From the NCBI RefSeq assembly GCF_001189515.2, contig NZ_CP012069.2:868001-932000 (forward strand): DNA of 64,000 bases, written 5' to 3'. The notes beneath the pieces are model-generated. The model was not told where the DNA came from, searched no databases, and was given only the letters and a program-made list of their open reading frames with translations. A program made the translations under genes and the position numbers. Each line of letters opens with the position of its first letter. The stretch's first letter is position 1. The DNA is from Olsenella sp. oral taxon 807. GTDB lineage: Bacteria; Actinomycetota; Coriobacteriia; Coriobacteriales; Atopobiaceae. Shown here in pieces: positions 45,677-54,825 of the stretch.

Positions 45677-45702
45677 GCCCGCGATCCTGATGGTTCGCGG
45701 GC
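45677..45702 (+). other. Hairpin between rplW and rplB
   Basis: Arms GCCCGCGA (45677-45684) and TCGCGGGC (45695-45702) around a 10-base loop, 8 bp past rplW. The 134-bp gap is unusually large for this operon. The stem may be a processing or attenuation site; no uridine tract follows. Confidence 0.5.
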
Positions 45703-45803
45703 ATGTGTGTCGCGAGTGATGGATACGCGCGGTACCGTGGTAGTCCGGCGTCATCACGCAAATCCCTGGACGTGATGGCCAGCGGAAGAAAGGGAACAAA
45801 GCA

Positions 45804-46640
45804 ATGGCAGTCAGGCACCTCAAGCCCACGAGCGCGGGACGGCGCTGGCAGACGGTCTCCGACTTCAAGGAGATCACCTCGACCAAGCCCGAGAAGTCGC
45901 TCTTGGAGCCCCTGAACAAGAAGGCTGGTCGTAACAACAACGGCCGTATCACCACCCGCCACCAAGGTGGCGGCACTAAGCGCAAGTATCGCCGGATAGA
46001 CTTCAAGCGCAAGAAGGACGACGTCCCGGCCAAGGTCGCCACGATCGAGTACGATCCCAATCGTTCTGCCCGCATCGCGCTGCTTCACTACGTCGATGGT
46101 GCGAAGGCCTACATCCTTGCTCCCCAGGGCCTTAAGGTGGGCGACAAGGTTATCTCTGGCAAGAAGGACGTCGACATCAAACCCGGCAATGCCATGCCGC
46201 TCTCCGAGATCCCCGTCGGCACCCTCGTGCATGCCGTCGAGTTTCAGCCTGGCAAGGGTGCCGCGATGGCTCGTGCAGCCGGCACTTCCGTGCAGCTCAT
46301 GGGTAAGGACGGTGCCTACGCGGTCCTGCGTATGCCCTCCTCGGAGCTTCGTCGCGTGCTCGTTACTTGTCGCGCCACCATCGGCGAGGTTGGCAATGCG
46401 GAGCACTCTAACATCGTTATCGGCAAGGCCGGCCGCAATCGCTGGCGCGGCGTGCGTCCCACCGTCAGGGGCACGGTCATGAATCCGGTTGACCACCCGC
46501 ATGGAGGCGGCGAGGGTAAGAACCACACCTCCGGTCGCCCGTCCGTCACGCCCTGGGGCATCCCAACCAAGGGCAAGAAGACGCGCGATCCCAAGAAGGC
46601 CAGCAACCATCTCATCATCCGTCGTCGTCGTTCCAAGTAG
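45804..46640 (+). CDS. rplB: 50S ribosomal protein L2
   Basis: The 278-residue L2 contacts the peptidyl-transferase region; the conserved [20 protein letters not shown] with its histidine is intact. AAGGGAAC lies before the ATG. Full length. Confidence 0.97.
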   Translation: MAVRHLKPTSAGRRWQTVSDFKEITSTKPEKSLLEPLNKKAGRNNNGRITTRHQGGGTKRKYRRIDFKRKKDDVPAKVATIEYDPNRSARIALLHYVDGAKAYILAPQGLKVGDKVISGKKDVDIKPGNAMPLSEIPVGTLVHAVEFQPGKGAAMARAAGTSVQLMGKDGAYAVLRMPSSELRRVLVTCRATIGEVGNAEHSNIVIGKAGRNRWRGVRPTVRGTVMNPVDHPHGGGEGKNHTSGRPSVTPWGIPTKGKKTRDPKKASNHLIIRRRRSK

Positions 46641-46666
46641 CACACGAGCAAGAGGAGATCGAACGT

Positions 46667-46927
46667 ATGAGCAGAAGCCTCAAGAAGGGTCCGTTTGTGG
46701 AGACTCGCCTCCTTGCGCGTGTCGCCGCCATGAATGAGTCAGGCAAGAAGGAGGTCATCAAGACCTGGTCGCGCGCCTCGACCATCTTCCCCGAGATGGT
46801 TGGACACACCATTGCCGTTCACGATGGCCGCAAGCACGTGCCCGTCTACATCACCGAGTCCATGGTTGGTCATAAGCTGGGCGAGTTTGCCCAGACCCGC
46901 ACCTTCCGCGGGCACAAGAAGGATTAG
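46667..46927 (+). CDS. rpsS: 30S ribosomal protein S19
   Basis: The 86-residue S19 ([15 protein letters not shown]) forms part of the 30S head and, with S13, the A-site finger bridge. AGAGGAG precedes the ATG; 26 bp after rplB. Confidence 0.97.
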   Translation: MSRSLKKGPFVETRLLARVAAMNESGKKEVIKTWSRASTIFPEMVGHTIAVHDGRKHVPVYITESMVGHKLGEFAQTRTFRGHKKD

Positions 46928-46941
46928 GGGGTGCGTGGATA

Positions 46942-47304
46942 ATGGCTAGTAACTCCGCTTCCAATGAGGTCCGTGCCACCGCCAAGTATGTGCGCATGGC
47001 TCCTCGTAAGGTCCGTATGGTCGTCGACCAGATCCGCAGCCTCCCGGTCGAGAGGGCCCTCGAGGTCCTGCGCTTCTCGCCCCGCTCCGCAACCGAGCCG
47101 GTTGCCAAGGTCGTGCAGTCTGCTGTTGCCAATGCCGAGAACAACAACGGCCTGCGCGCTCGCAATCTCGTGATCAAGAGCGCCTACGTCGACGAGGGTC
47201 CCACGCTCAAGCGCATCCGCCCGCGTGCGAAGGGTTCTGCATCGCGCATCCACAAGCGCACGAGCCATATCACCGTCGTCGTCGCACCTGGAAAGGGGGC
47301 GTAG
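46942..47304 (+). CDS. rplV: 50S ribosomal protein L22
   Basis: The 120-residue L22 has the extended tunnel hairpin with [19 protein letters not shown], the area of macrolide-resistance changes. It lies 14 bp after rpsS behind AGGGGG. Confidence 0.96.
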   Translation: MASNSASNEVRATAKYVRMAPRKVRMVVDQIRSLPVERALEVLRFSPRSATEPVAKVVQSAVANAENNNGLRARNLVIKSAYVDEGPTLKRIRPRAKGSASRIHKRTSHITVVVAPGKGA

Positions 47305-47311
47305 GGAAAGC

Positions 47312-48028
47312 ATGGGTCAAAAAGTTCAGCCTACGGGCTTTCGTCTTGGCATCACCGAAGAGTGGCGTTCCCGTTGGTACGCCGATAAGAAGGGCTATGC
47401 CAAGAGCCTTGGCAACGACCTTGAGATTCGTAAGTTCTTGGGAAAACGTCTCGCCAATGCCGCCCTCTCTCGTGTTGACATCGAGCGTGCGGGGGACAAG
47501 GTCAGGATCACCATCTACACGGCCCGCCCTGGCATCGTCATAGGCAAGAAGGGTGCCGACATTGACGCCCTGCGCATTCAGCTCGAGAAGATCGTCAAGG
47601 CCGAGAAGGGCCACGTCAACGTGGACGTCATCGAGGTCAAGCGCCCTGAGCTTGACGCCCAACTTACCGCCCAGTCCATCGCTGAGCAGCTCGAGGGCCG
47701 CATCGCCTTCCGCCGTGCCATGCGCAAGGCCGTCCAGACCGCCCGTAAGTCAGGTGCCCAGGGCATTCGCATCCAGTGCTCCGGCCGTCTGAACGGTGCC
47801 GAGATGGGCCGCCGTGAGTGGTATCGAGAGGGCCGCGTGCCCCTGCACACCCTGCGCGCGAAGATCGGCTTCGGAGAGTCGACTGCCCGTACGACCATGG
47901 GTGCCGTAGGCGTAAAGGTATGGGTCTACCTCGGCGAGCAGCTTCCCGGTCAGCCTGCCCTGCGCCCCGAGCTCGAGGGCACGAGCAGCCGTCCTCGTCG
48001 CGGCCGTAACGAGAGGAGGGGTCGTTAA
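47312..48028 (+). CDS. rpsC: 30S ribosomal protein S3
   Basis: The 238-residue S3 ([13 protein letters not shown]) has the KH domain GxxG at GKKG and forms the mRNA entry channel. Start ATG 47312 behind AGGGAAAG; the final base of its stop overlaps the rplP start. Confidence 0.97.
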   Translation: MGQKVQPTGFRLGITEEWRSRWYADKKGYAKSLGNDLEIRKFLGKRLANAALSRVDIERAGDKVRITIYTARPGIVIGKKGADIDALRIQLEKIVKAEKGHVNVDVIEVKRPELDAQLTAQSIAEQLEGRIAFRRAMRKAVQTARKSGAQGIRIQCSGRLNGAEMGRREWYREGRVPLHTLRAKIGFGESTARTTMGAVGVKVWVYLGEQLPGQPALRPELEGTSSRPRRGRNERRGR

Positions 48029-48456
48029 TGCTGGCTCCCAAGCGCGTCCTTCACCGCAAGGTCCAGCGTGGCTCCATGAAGGGCCATGCCAAGGGCAACA
48101 CCGAGTTGCACTTTGGCGCCTGGGGCCTCCAGGCACTTGAGGCCCACTGGATCACCAACCGTCAGATCGAGGCTGCCCGTATCGCCATGACGCGTCGGAT
48201 GAGGCGCGGAGGCAGAGTCTGGATCACCATCTTTCCCGACAAGCCCGTCACCAAGAAGCCAGCCGAGACGCGCATGGGTTCCGGCAAGGGCAATCCGGAG
48301 GAGTGGGTGGCCGTCGTCAAGCCCGGTCGCATCATGTTCGAGATTGCCGATGTCGACGAGCTAACGGCCAAGGAGGCCTTGCGTCTCGCTCAGCATAAGC
48401 TTCCCATCAAGACGAAGATTATCGCCCGCACCGAGCAGGACGGGGAGGCACAGTAG
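48028..48456 (+). CDS. rplP: 50S ribosomal protein L16
   Basis: The 142-residue L16 binds near the A-site tRNA. It begins [19 protein letters not shown] and includes [30 protein letters not shown] coupling to rpsC. Confidence 0.97.
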   Translation: MLAPKRVLHRKVQRGSMKGHAKGNTELHFGAWGLQALEAHWITNRQIEAARIAMTRRMRRGGRVWITIFPDKPVTKKPAETRMGSGKGNPEEWVAVVKPGRIMFEIADVDELTAKEALRLAQHKLPIKTKIIARTEQDGEAQ

Positions 48457-48672
48457 ATGAAGTATAGGGACATTCAGGAGCTCTCCGACGAAGAGCTTAG
48501 CCAGAAGCTCGAGGATGGTCGCACGGAGCTCTTTAATCTCCGCTTCCAGATGGCCACGAGCCAGCTGGATAACACTGCCCGCGTCACGATCGTCAAGCGT
48601 GACATCGCTCGCGTCCAGACCGAGATGCGTGCTCGCCAGATCGCGGCGGAGAAGTCCGCTGCCCAGAAGTAG
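48457..48672 (+). CDS. rpmC: 50S ribosomal protein L29
   Basis: The 71-residue L29 forms the two-helix protein at the tunnel exit: [30 protein letters not shown]. The ATG directly abuts the rplP stop. Confidence 0.96.
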   Translation: MKYRDIQELSDEELSQKLEDGRTELFNLRFQMATSQLDNTARVTIVKRDIARVQTEMRARQIAAEKSAAQK

Positions 48673-48691
48673 ATCGCAGGAAAGGCAAGAA

Positions 48692-48958
48692 ATGGCAGAT
48701 ACCGAAGGCAGGAACGCACGTCATGTCCGCACCGGTGAGGTCATCTCACGTTCCGGCGACAAGACCATTGCCGTGCAGATTACCTATCGCAAGCACCACC
48801 CCAAGTACGGAAAGATGATGACCATCCACAAGAAGCTCCATTGCCATGACGAGAAGAACGAGTGTGGCATAGGCGATAGCGTTCGCGTCATGGAGACTCG
48901 TCCGCTGTCCAAGACTAAGCGTTGGCGCGTTGTGGAGATCGTGGAGAAGGCAAAGTAG
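48692..48958 (+). CDS. rpsQ: 30S ribosomal protein S17
   Basis: The 88-residue S17 is an OB-fold 16S-binding protein; [16 protein letters not shown] and the later [19 protein letters not shown] are typical. AGGAAAGGC lies upstream of ATG 48692. Confidence 0.96.
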   Translation: MADTEGRNARHVRTGEVISRSGDKTIAVQITYRKHHPKYGKMMTIHKKLHCHDEKNECGIGDSVRVMETRPLSKTKRWRVVEIVEKAK

Positions 48959-49039
48959 CGATCGTATCAACCACACCCAGACAGGCACATCGCCTGTAGC
49001 GTCGTGCCCCCGCTCGGGGCAGTGTTCGGAGGAACTGCA

Positions 49040-49408
49040 ATGATTCAGATGGAGACCATGCTTAACGTCGCTGACAACAGTGGCGCGAAGCGCGTGAAGT
49101 GCATCAAGGTCCTTGGTGGCTCCAAGCGCCGTTATGCTGGCCTTGCCGACGTCATCATGTGCGCCGTGCAGGAGGCAACGCCCGGCGGGCAGGTGAAGAA
49201 GGGTGACATCGTACGCTGTGTCATCGTTCGTACGGCTAAGGAGCAGCGTCGCAAGGACGGTAGCTACATCAAGTTCGATCAGAACGCCTGCGTCCTAGTC
49301 GACAAGGATGGTGAGCCCAAGGGTACGCGCATCTTTGGGCCAGTTGCTCGTGAGTTGCGCGATCATAAGTATATGAAAATCGTTTCGCTCGCGCTCGAGA
49401 CGCTGTAG
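49040..49408 (+). CDS. rplN: 50S ribosomal protein L14
   Basis: The 122-residue L14 begins [19 protein letters not shown], the canonical start, behind GGAGG. It joins intersubunit bridges and binds RsfS. The 81-bp gap after rpsQ holds a small TGCCCC/GGGGCA stem. Confidence 0.97.
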   Translation: MIQMETMLNVADNSGAKRVKCIKVLGGSKRRYAGLADVIMCAVQEATPGGQVKKGDIVRCVIVRTAKEQRRKDGSYIKFDQNACVLVDKDGEPKGTRIFGPVARELRDHKYMKIVSLALETL

Positions 49409-49420
49409 GAAGTGAGCAGC

Positions 49421-49738
49421 ATGCCTAAGATGAAGATCAGGAAGGGCGATCAGGTCCAGGTCTTGTCCGGCAAGGACAGGGGTGCTCGCGGTGAGGTCAT
49501 TCGCGCCATCCCGTCTGAGGGCAGGGTCGTCGTTCGTGGCGTCGCCATGGTGAAGAAGGCCCAGAAGCCCAATCAGATGGGGCAAAATGGCGGCATCATC
49601 GAGAAGGAGTCAGCGATCGACGTCTCGAACGTAGCGCTGATTGATCCCAAGACCGATACTCCGACTCGTGTCGGCTATCGATTTGGCACAGATGGCAAGA
49701 AAGTGCGCTATGCCAAGAAATCTGGCGAGGAGATTTAG
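49421..49738 (+). CDS. rplX: 50S ribosomal protein L24
   Basis: The 105-residue L24 has the KOW-type opening KIRKGDQVQVLSGKDRGARGEV and initiates 50S assembly. ATG 49421 is used; a GTG three codons earlier is possible. It is the last gene of this half: a terminator lies 99 bp on, and rplE, its normal neighbour, is 7 kb away. Confidence 0.96.
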   Translation: MPKMKIRKGDQVQVLSGKDRGARGEVIRAIPSEGRVVVRGVAMVKKAQKPNQMGQNGGIIEKESAIDVSNVALIDPKTDTPTRVGYRFGTDGKKVRYAKKSGEEI

Positions 49739-49836
49739 AAACAGCGTAGCATGTGCACTGTGCAGGGAGTGACTGCACTGCGCTGTGTACTTGAGTGCTG
49801 CGTGAGACATGCGATATGCATTACATGCCTTGAGTG

Positions 49837-49876
49837 CCGCCCGGCAGTGTGAGCCATACTGCCGGGCGGTCTTTTA
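49837..49876 (+). terminator. Intrinsic terminator after rplX
   Basis: Perfect 12-bp stem CCGCCCGGCAGT (49837-49848) and ACTGCCGGGCGG (49858-49869) with a 9-base loop, then TCTTTT. It is the most complete intrinsic terminator in the window and lies in the middle of what is normally one spc operon. The 98 bases before it also fold (ACAGCG and CGCTGT arms at 49741-49746 and 49780-49785). Confidence 0.85.
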
Positions 49877-49916
49877 CGCTATCGGGTGGCTTTGATATGC
49901 CCGGACCCCACCCCTT

Positions 49917-50311
49917 CACTGCCACTCGCCTCTGCCCTGCACTGCCACTCGCCCCCGAGCGTACCGTCCCGGCACGTTCACGCCCGAGTGGCAGTGTGGG
50001 TCGCACTGCCACTCGGCCCCGAACGTACCTTGGCCCCGGTTACGCACTGCCACTCGCCCCCGAGCGTACCGTCCCGGTACGTTCACGCCCAAGTGGCAGT
50101 GTGGGTCGCACTGCCACTCGCCGTTGAGCGTGCCCAGGCTCCACCCCTTCGCTGCCACTCGCCCCCGAGCGTACCGTCCCAGCACGTTCACGCGCGAGTG
50201 GCAGTCTCGTCCGCACTGCCACTCGCCCCCGAGCGTACCTTGGCCCCGGTTACGCACTGCCACTCGGCCCCGAGCGTACCGTCCCGGTACGTTCACGCCC
50301 AAGTGGCAGTG
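49917..50311. repeat. Palindromic repeat array B, 105-bp period
   Basis: Twelve half-sites with core CACTGCCACTCG are ordered + + - four times. Plus half-sites begin (ACTG or variant) at 49941, 50005, 50046, 50110, 50151, 50215 and 50256, so the steps are exactly 64, 41, 64, 41, 64, 41 bp. A shortened copy at 49918 opens the array. Each + - pair forms a 57-bp nested hairpin: 12-bp outer stem, inner stem GAGCGTACC with GGTACGTTC, loop GTCCC. The single + half is followed by a tail such as CCTTGGCCCCGGTTACG. It begins 41 bp after the rplX terminator and ends just before the IS630 element. Confidence 0.95.
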
Positions 50312-50322
50312 AGAGCTATCCT

Positions 50323-51627
50323 ACTAGTTATATCGTTCTTTAAGTATATAGTGGCATTACAGACCTCCCTGCCGTATAATGGTGTCATGGCGACGACACG
50401 TTTACGAGGAGGCTGGCATGCCAAGGACACCGGAGGCCCTGAGGCTCACGGAGGGCGACAGGGAGGCGCTCGAGCTCGTGGCGAGGACCAGGACCGAGCA
50501 GGCGCGGCGGGTGGACAGGGCCCGCATGCTGCTGTGGAAGGCCGACGGCCGCAGCCTCGCGGAGATAGCCCGCTCGCTGGGGGCGAACGTCAACACGGTG
50601 GCGCTCTGCGTGCGGAAGTACCGCGAGGGCGGCGTGGAGGCGGCGCTCTCCGACGCGGCCCGCAGCGGCAGGCCCGCGTCGATAGGCGACGGCGACCGCG
50701 CGTGGGTGGTGAGCCTCGCGTGCCAGAGGCCGTGCGAGCTGGGGCACCCCGCCGAGACGTGGACGCAGTCGGCGCTCGCCGCGCACGTGAGGGCCGAGGC
50801 CGCCCGCGCGGGGCACCCCGCGCTCGCGCGCGCGACGAAGTCCATGGTGTGGTCGATCCTCCACGCGGCCGACCTGCACCCCGACCGGGTGCGCTACTAC
50901 TGCGAGCGGCGCGACCCCGACTTCGAGGGGAAGACGCGCGAGGTGCTCGTCGTCTGCCAGCAGCTCTCGTTCCGCTTCGACGACGACGGCGACCTGCTGC
51001 CCTGGGAGGGCGAGGAGCCGGAGGTCCACGTCGTGTCGGTCGACGAGAAGCCCGGCATCCAGGCGATCGCGCCCGTCGCCCCGGACGTGAGGCCCGAGCC
51101 GGGCGTGCGGGGAGGGGCGCTGCTGCGCGACGGCGAGTACCGCCGGCTCGGCACGGTGTCGCTCATTGCCGGCATAGACCTGCAGGACGGCACGGTGGAG
51201 GGCATCGTGCGGGAGCGCCACAGGAGCCGCGAGTTCGTCGAGCTGCTGGAGGCCCTCGACGCCAAGTACCCCGAGGGGCACGTCATAAGGCTCGTGCTCG
51301 ACAACCACTCCGTGCACAGGTCGAGGGAGACCCGGGCCTGGCTCGAGGGGCATCCCGGCAGGTTCGAGATGGTGTTCACGCCGAGGCACGGCAGCTGGCT
51401 CAACGTGATAGAGGGCTTCTTCGGCAAGATGGCCAGGCAGGTGCTGCGTCACATCCGCGTGAGGTCGCTAGACGAGCTGAGGGAGCGCATCGAGCTGTAC
51501 CTCAGGGAGGTCAACGCGAGCCCCGTGCCCCACAGGTGGAGGTGGGGGATCGGACCCAGCGGAGACGGCAAAGAGGATGCGGCGTGATATGAATACGCTT
51601 CATATAATTCTAGAACGGTCTACTAGT
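50323..51627 (+). mobile_element. IS630-family insertion sequence
   Basis: An intact IS630-type transposase is flanked by imperfect inverted ends. Left: ACTAGT then CGTTCT near 50323-50338. Right, reverse complement: ACTAGT then CGTTCT near 51612-51627. Both ends sit in TA-containing sequence, as IS630 elements target TA. Exact limits are uncertain by a few bases. The left end is 12 bp from array B. Confidence 0.7.
50418..51587 (+). CDS. IS630-family transposase
   Basis: The 389-residue transposase has an N-terminal helix-turn-helix region (about 45-72, RSLAEIARSLGANVNTVALCV). Its DDE core is D209 in VVSVDEKPGIQA, D295 in LVLDNHSVH and E332 in HGSWLNVIEGFFGKM. The frame is intact. GAGGAGG lies 5-8 bases before ATG 50418. 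Very high GC coding, like the other IS genes. It is in the sense direction of the ribosomal operon but behind the rplX terminator. Confidence 0.92.
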   Translation: MPRTPEALRLTEGDREALELVARTRTEQARRVDRARMLLWKADGRSLAEIARSLGANVNTVALCVRKYREGGVEAALSDAARSGRPASIGDGDRAWVVSLACQRPCELGHPAETWTQSALAAHVRAEAARAGHPALARATKSMVWSILHAADLHPDRVRYYCERRDPDFEGKTREVLVVCQQLSFRFDDDGDLLPWEGEEPEVHVVSVDEKPGIQAIAPVAPDVRPEPGVRGGALLRDGEYRRLGTVSLIAGIDLQDGTVEGIVRERHRSREFVELLEALDAKYPEGHVIRLVLDNHSVHRSRETRAWLEGHPGRFEMVFTPRHGSWLNVIEGFFGKMARQVLRHIRVRSLDELRERIELYLREVNASPVPHRWRWGIGPSGDGKEDAA

Positions 51628-51693
51628 GATCTGTCTATTTATATCCTACTGATATTGAGATAGAATGGCACCACACGGGGGAAGGGTGGCTCC

Positions 51694-52821
51694 ATGCCTG
51701 CGGAGAGGTACAGGGTCGAGCTGACGGCGGAGGAGCGCGGGGAGCTGCTCGCGGTGGTGAGGAGGGGTAAGGGAGGGGCCGCGCAGGTCAGGCGGGCGAA
51801 CACCCTGCTCGCGGTGGACGTCGGCGAGCACGCCGACCTGCGCACGAGCGAGGCGAGGCGGCCAGGACGTACCGGGCCTCGGCCAAGACGGTCTTCAGCC
51901 TGAAGAAGAAGCTGGCGGCCGAGGGGTTCCGGGGCGTGCTCGAGCGGAGGCGCAGGTCGTCACCGGGAAACCTCAAGATCGACGGGGACGTCGAGGCGAG
52001 GGTCATCGCCCTCGCGCGCACGGACGCGCCGGAGGGCCACGACCACTGGACGGTCCGCCTGCTCGCGGACAAGGCCGTCGAGCTCGGGTACGTCGAGTCG
52101 GTGTGCCCCGCCACGATCGCGAACCACCTGAAGAAGACGAGGTAAAGCCCCGGGGGGTGAGGGAGTGGTGCGTGCCCGAGGCGTCCCGCGACCCCGTCGC
52201 GGCGACGGGGGACGTGCTCGCCGCGCGTGGGCGCCCCGCCCGCCCCATCGTGCGCCCCGGCGGGGGCTCGCGCCAGCTCGTCGCCCACTCGCGCGGGCCC
52301 CTGCCCGCGAGGCCCGGTGCGCCGGGACCACGGGTGCGTCCGCAACGGCGTGGCCGACGTGCTCGTGTGCTTCGCGCCGCTGCTGTGCGAGCGCCACGCG
52401 CGAGCGGCCCCCACGAGGACCCGCGCGGGCCTGGCCGAGACTCTGTGATGGCTCTCGGACGACGCGTGCCTGCGGGCAGGGCGCATGGTCCTGGTCTGGG
52501 ACAACCCGAGCGCGCACTCCATGGGGTCCCCCTGCGAGGCGTTCCCGCCCGAGGAGGCCGAGCGCCTGGCGAGGCGCCTCGGGCCGCATCACACCCCGGG
52601 GCACGGCTCCTGGCCGGCACATGGCGGAGACCGGGGTCGGTCGTCTTGTGCGGCACGGCCTTCCGGCGCGCGTCGGGAGCTTCGACGAGATGGGGCGTCT
52701 CACGGTCGCCTGGGAGGACGAACGTAACGCACGCGCCCGGACGGCCGGCTGGAAGCTCGCGGTCGGTGATGCCAGGGATAGGCTCGCCAGGCTGTATCCT
52801 AAAATAGTGATAGCAGATTAA
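51694..52821 (+). pseudogene. Decayed IS630-like transposase
   Basis: Fragments in three frames match one IS630-type protein different from the intact copy upstream. An N-terminal part (MPAERYRVELTAEERGELL to DLRTSE), a middle part reading ASAKTVFSLKKKLAAEGFRG to VCPATIANHLKKTR with a stop at 52145, and a C-terminal part with LVWDNPSAHS, HTPGHGSW and VGDARDRLARLYPK. At least three frame changes or deletions separate them. The surrounding ends share ATCTG and CTAT elements near 51629 and 52810, so the element probably spans about 51628-52820. Not functional as read. Confidence 0.75.
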
Positions 52822-52866
52822 GCATAGACGCTATGCTAGGGCTCTTTGAGCACGCCGATGACTAAA

Positions 52867-54588
52867 CCTGAGTTCCCGGCACTTCCTTAGCCCACAACCG
52901 GCAGCCTGATGGTGTCCGGGCACCTGATCCCGAAGGCCCCGTGCGCCTCGCTCGTCTTCCTCACGGGCTCGGTGGTGACCAGCCGCCCGTCGTACCCTGT
53001 CGCGTGCCGCTCGCGCGGGATCCCCGGCATCGACTCGACCGCGGGCGAGGTCCTGCGCGAGGCCAGCACGTCCGACATCATCCTGGTCGCCGCGGTGGCC
53101 ACGAGGCACATGAGCAGGTGCCCGCGGAAGGTCCCCTCGCTCCGCACGCAGACGGGCAGGGCTCTGCCGCCCTGCCTGGCGATCTCGAAGACCTTCTCGA
53201 CGCGGTCTCGGGCGTGGCAGGGGGGGAGCAGCCTCCCCCTGGCTATCCTCCTGGTGCCGGCGAGCACGAACACGCCCCTCGAGGCCATCGAGTCGTGGGC
53301 CTCGGCGCCCGAGAGCCCGCCCTCGGCGGCCCTCCTGGCGGCGTCGCGCCCGGGCTCGCGGCGCATGGCGGCGTCCAGGCACAGGTAGGCGTAGCCCCTG
53401 CGGTCGCCCCTGGAGCCGATCCCCACGGGGACGCACCTGGCGCACGCGAGCCTGCCGTCGCGCGTGACCGCGTTCTCCCTGGCCTCGAGCCCGTCGACCA
53501 CCTCCCCGTGGGCCCCCGGGTTGGGCCCCGTCCTCGCGAGGATGGGCACCCTCGCGCCCATCAGCGCGTCGGCGCTCGCGTTCGCGTGGTACCCGGCGTC
53601 GAGGACGGCGAACCTGGTGTCCACGCCCATCGCCCCGGGCTCGGCGATGGTGCGGGTGACCGTGCTCACGTCGATCACGTTGCCGGCGACGTGGCGGAAG
53701 AAGAGGGGCAGGCCCGTGTCGCGCTGCACGACGTAGATGAGGCGGACCTCCTCGCCGGCCTGGCCGTTGTGGTTGCTGACGGCCGTGACGGGAAGGCGGC
53801 AGGAGTTGGGCAGCCCCGTGGAGTCGATGAGGATGCCGTCGGCGCGCCCGCCTGCGGCCGCCTCCCTCCGCCTGCCGACGAGGGCCAGGTACTCGCCCAC
53901 GAAGCGGCGCTTGGCGTCCTCGCTGCCGAGGTCGGCCAGGCACTCGCTGACCCTCTGGGAGGCCATCCTGGCCCTGGGGTAGAGGAGCCTCGCGTAGGTG
54001 AGCTCCCACCAGTCCACGGCGTGGCGGTTGGCGAGGCCGGTGAGCACGTAGAACGCCAGCAGCGCCCGCACCGTGTCGGGCTCGGCGTGGCCGCACGCGT
54101 CGGCGCAGGCCATCAGCCCGCCCGGGCGCAGGGGGGAGCCCGGCAGGAACGCGTCGCCGAACGACACGGCGAGCGTCGGGCGAGCGGCGCGGGCGTTGCG
54201 CCCCCTCGCCCCCTCGACGCCCTCCGGCGCGGGCCCGAACTCGCCCGTCTCCAGGTCGCAGGGGAACAGGCCCCTGGCCTTGCTCCGGTACACCCCGCGC
54301 GCCCTGTCCACGACCCGGCCCAGGCACGCGCGGTCCCCCCTCGTGGCCCTCGCGCCGTCCCCCGCGGACCTGACGACCGTCGCGCGCTCGTTGCCGTCCA
54401 CGACGTCGTGGCTGATGTACATGCCCGCCTCCTGTGGAATAAGTGAAAACCTCATGCCACATGACGCCGGACGCGGCCGCCGCACGCAAGCGACGGCCAA
54501 GGCATTTCAGCAGCTAGGCGCAGGTTCTCGGGGCAGGCGGCGATCCGGGCCTGCGCCCAGTGGGCTAAGGAAGTGTCGGGAAGTCAGG
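52867..54588 (-). mobile_element. IS4/IS1634-type insertion sequence with CTAAA target duplication
   Basis: The 1722-bp element has 29-bp inverted ends (52867-52895 and 54560-54588) matching except at two positions, and a 5-bp direct repeat CTAAA on both sides (52862-52866 and 54589-54593). It carries one intact minus-strand transposase. The clean duplication points to recent insertion, into DNA lying upstream of the AbiEi/DUF559-like gene. Confidence 0.9.
52887..54422 (-). CDS. IS4/IS1634-type DDE transposase
   Basis: The 511-residue transposase has D200 in ILIDSTGLPNS, D275 in FAVLDAGYHA and a late glutamate in RVEKVFEI, the pattern of the IS4/IS1634 group (DDE_Tnp_1). ATG 54422 has AGGAGG five bases upstream; in-frame codons further out are not needed. 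The stop lies inside the left inverted end. The frame is intact and GC-rich; large open frames on the opposite strand are shadows. Confidence 0.88.
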   Translation of the reverse strand: MYISHDVVDGNERATVVRSAGDGARATRGDRACLGRVVDRARGVYRSKARGLFPCDLETGEFGPAPEGVEGARGRNARAARPTLAVSFGDAFLPGSPLRPGGLMACADACGHAEPDTVRALLAFYVLTGLANRHAVDWWELTYARLLYPRARMASQRVSECLADLGSEDAKRRFVGEYLALVGRRREAAAGGRADGILIDSTGLPNSCRLPVTAVSNHNGQAGEEVRLIYVVQRDTGLPLFFRHVAGNVIDVSTVTRTIAEPGAMGVDTRFAVLDAGYHANASADALMGARVPILARTGPNPGAHGEVVDGLEARENAVTRDGRLACARCVPVGIGSRGDRRGYAYLCLDAAMRREPGRDAARRAAEGGLSGAEAHDSMASRGVFVLAGTRRIARGRLLPPCHARDRVEKVFEIARQGGRALPVCVRSEGTFRGHLLMCLVATAATRMMSDVLASRRTSPAVESMPGIPRERHATGYDGRLVTTEPVRKTSEAHGAFGIRCPDTIRLPVVG

Positions 54589-54593
54589 CTAAA

Positions 54594-54825
54594 TTATTAA
54601 CCGAGGTATACCGGAAAAATCGAGCCCTGTATGACGCAGGAATTTCGTTGTGGGGGTCACGTACGTTTGCCTATATTTGCGGTATGTTCAGTACGCCAAT
54701 AAGCTTATACGTATCTCTCATACTTTCAGCTATTGATCCCTATACTATTCACTATTTTAGTATCTTTTTGACCTTCCAACCATGTATGGTAGGTACCTCT
54801 AGTCACAACGGGTGGGAGGGGAGAC
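54594..54825. other. AT-rich upstream region of the AbiEi/DUF559-like gene
   Basis: This 232-bp stretch is visibly richer in A and T than the rest of the window, especially 54660-54790, and has several TATACT- and TTGATC-like pieces, but no promoter with ideal spacing could be fixed. It ends in a GGAGGGG binding site. The low GC suggests foreign origin shared with the following gene. Confidence 0.5.

Noticed and set aside
49886-51592. Plus-strand open frame joining array B and the IS630 gene
   Set aside because: It translates the palindromes and then an out-of-frame version of the transposase; the in-frame transposase at 50418 has clear motifs.
51694-52145. Programmed frameshifting in the second IS630-like gene
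   Set aside because: At least three separate frame changes and missing segments point to decay rather than a single recoding site.
52941-54446. Plus-strand open frame of 501 codons opposite the IS4/IS1634-type transposase
   Set aside because: High third-position GC opens the opposite frame; the minus-strand protein has the DDE motifs and the Shine-Dalgarno site.
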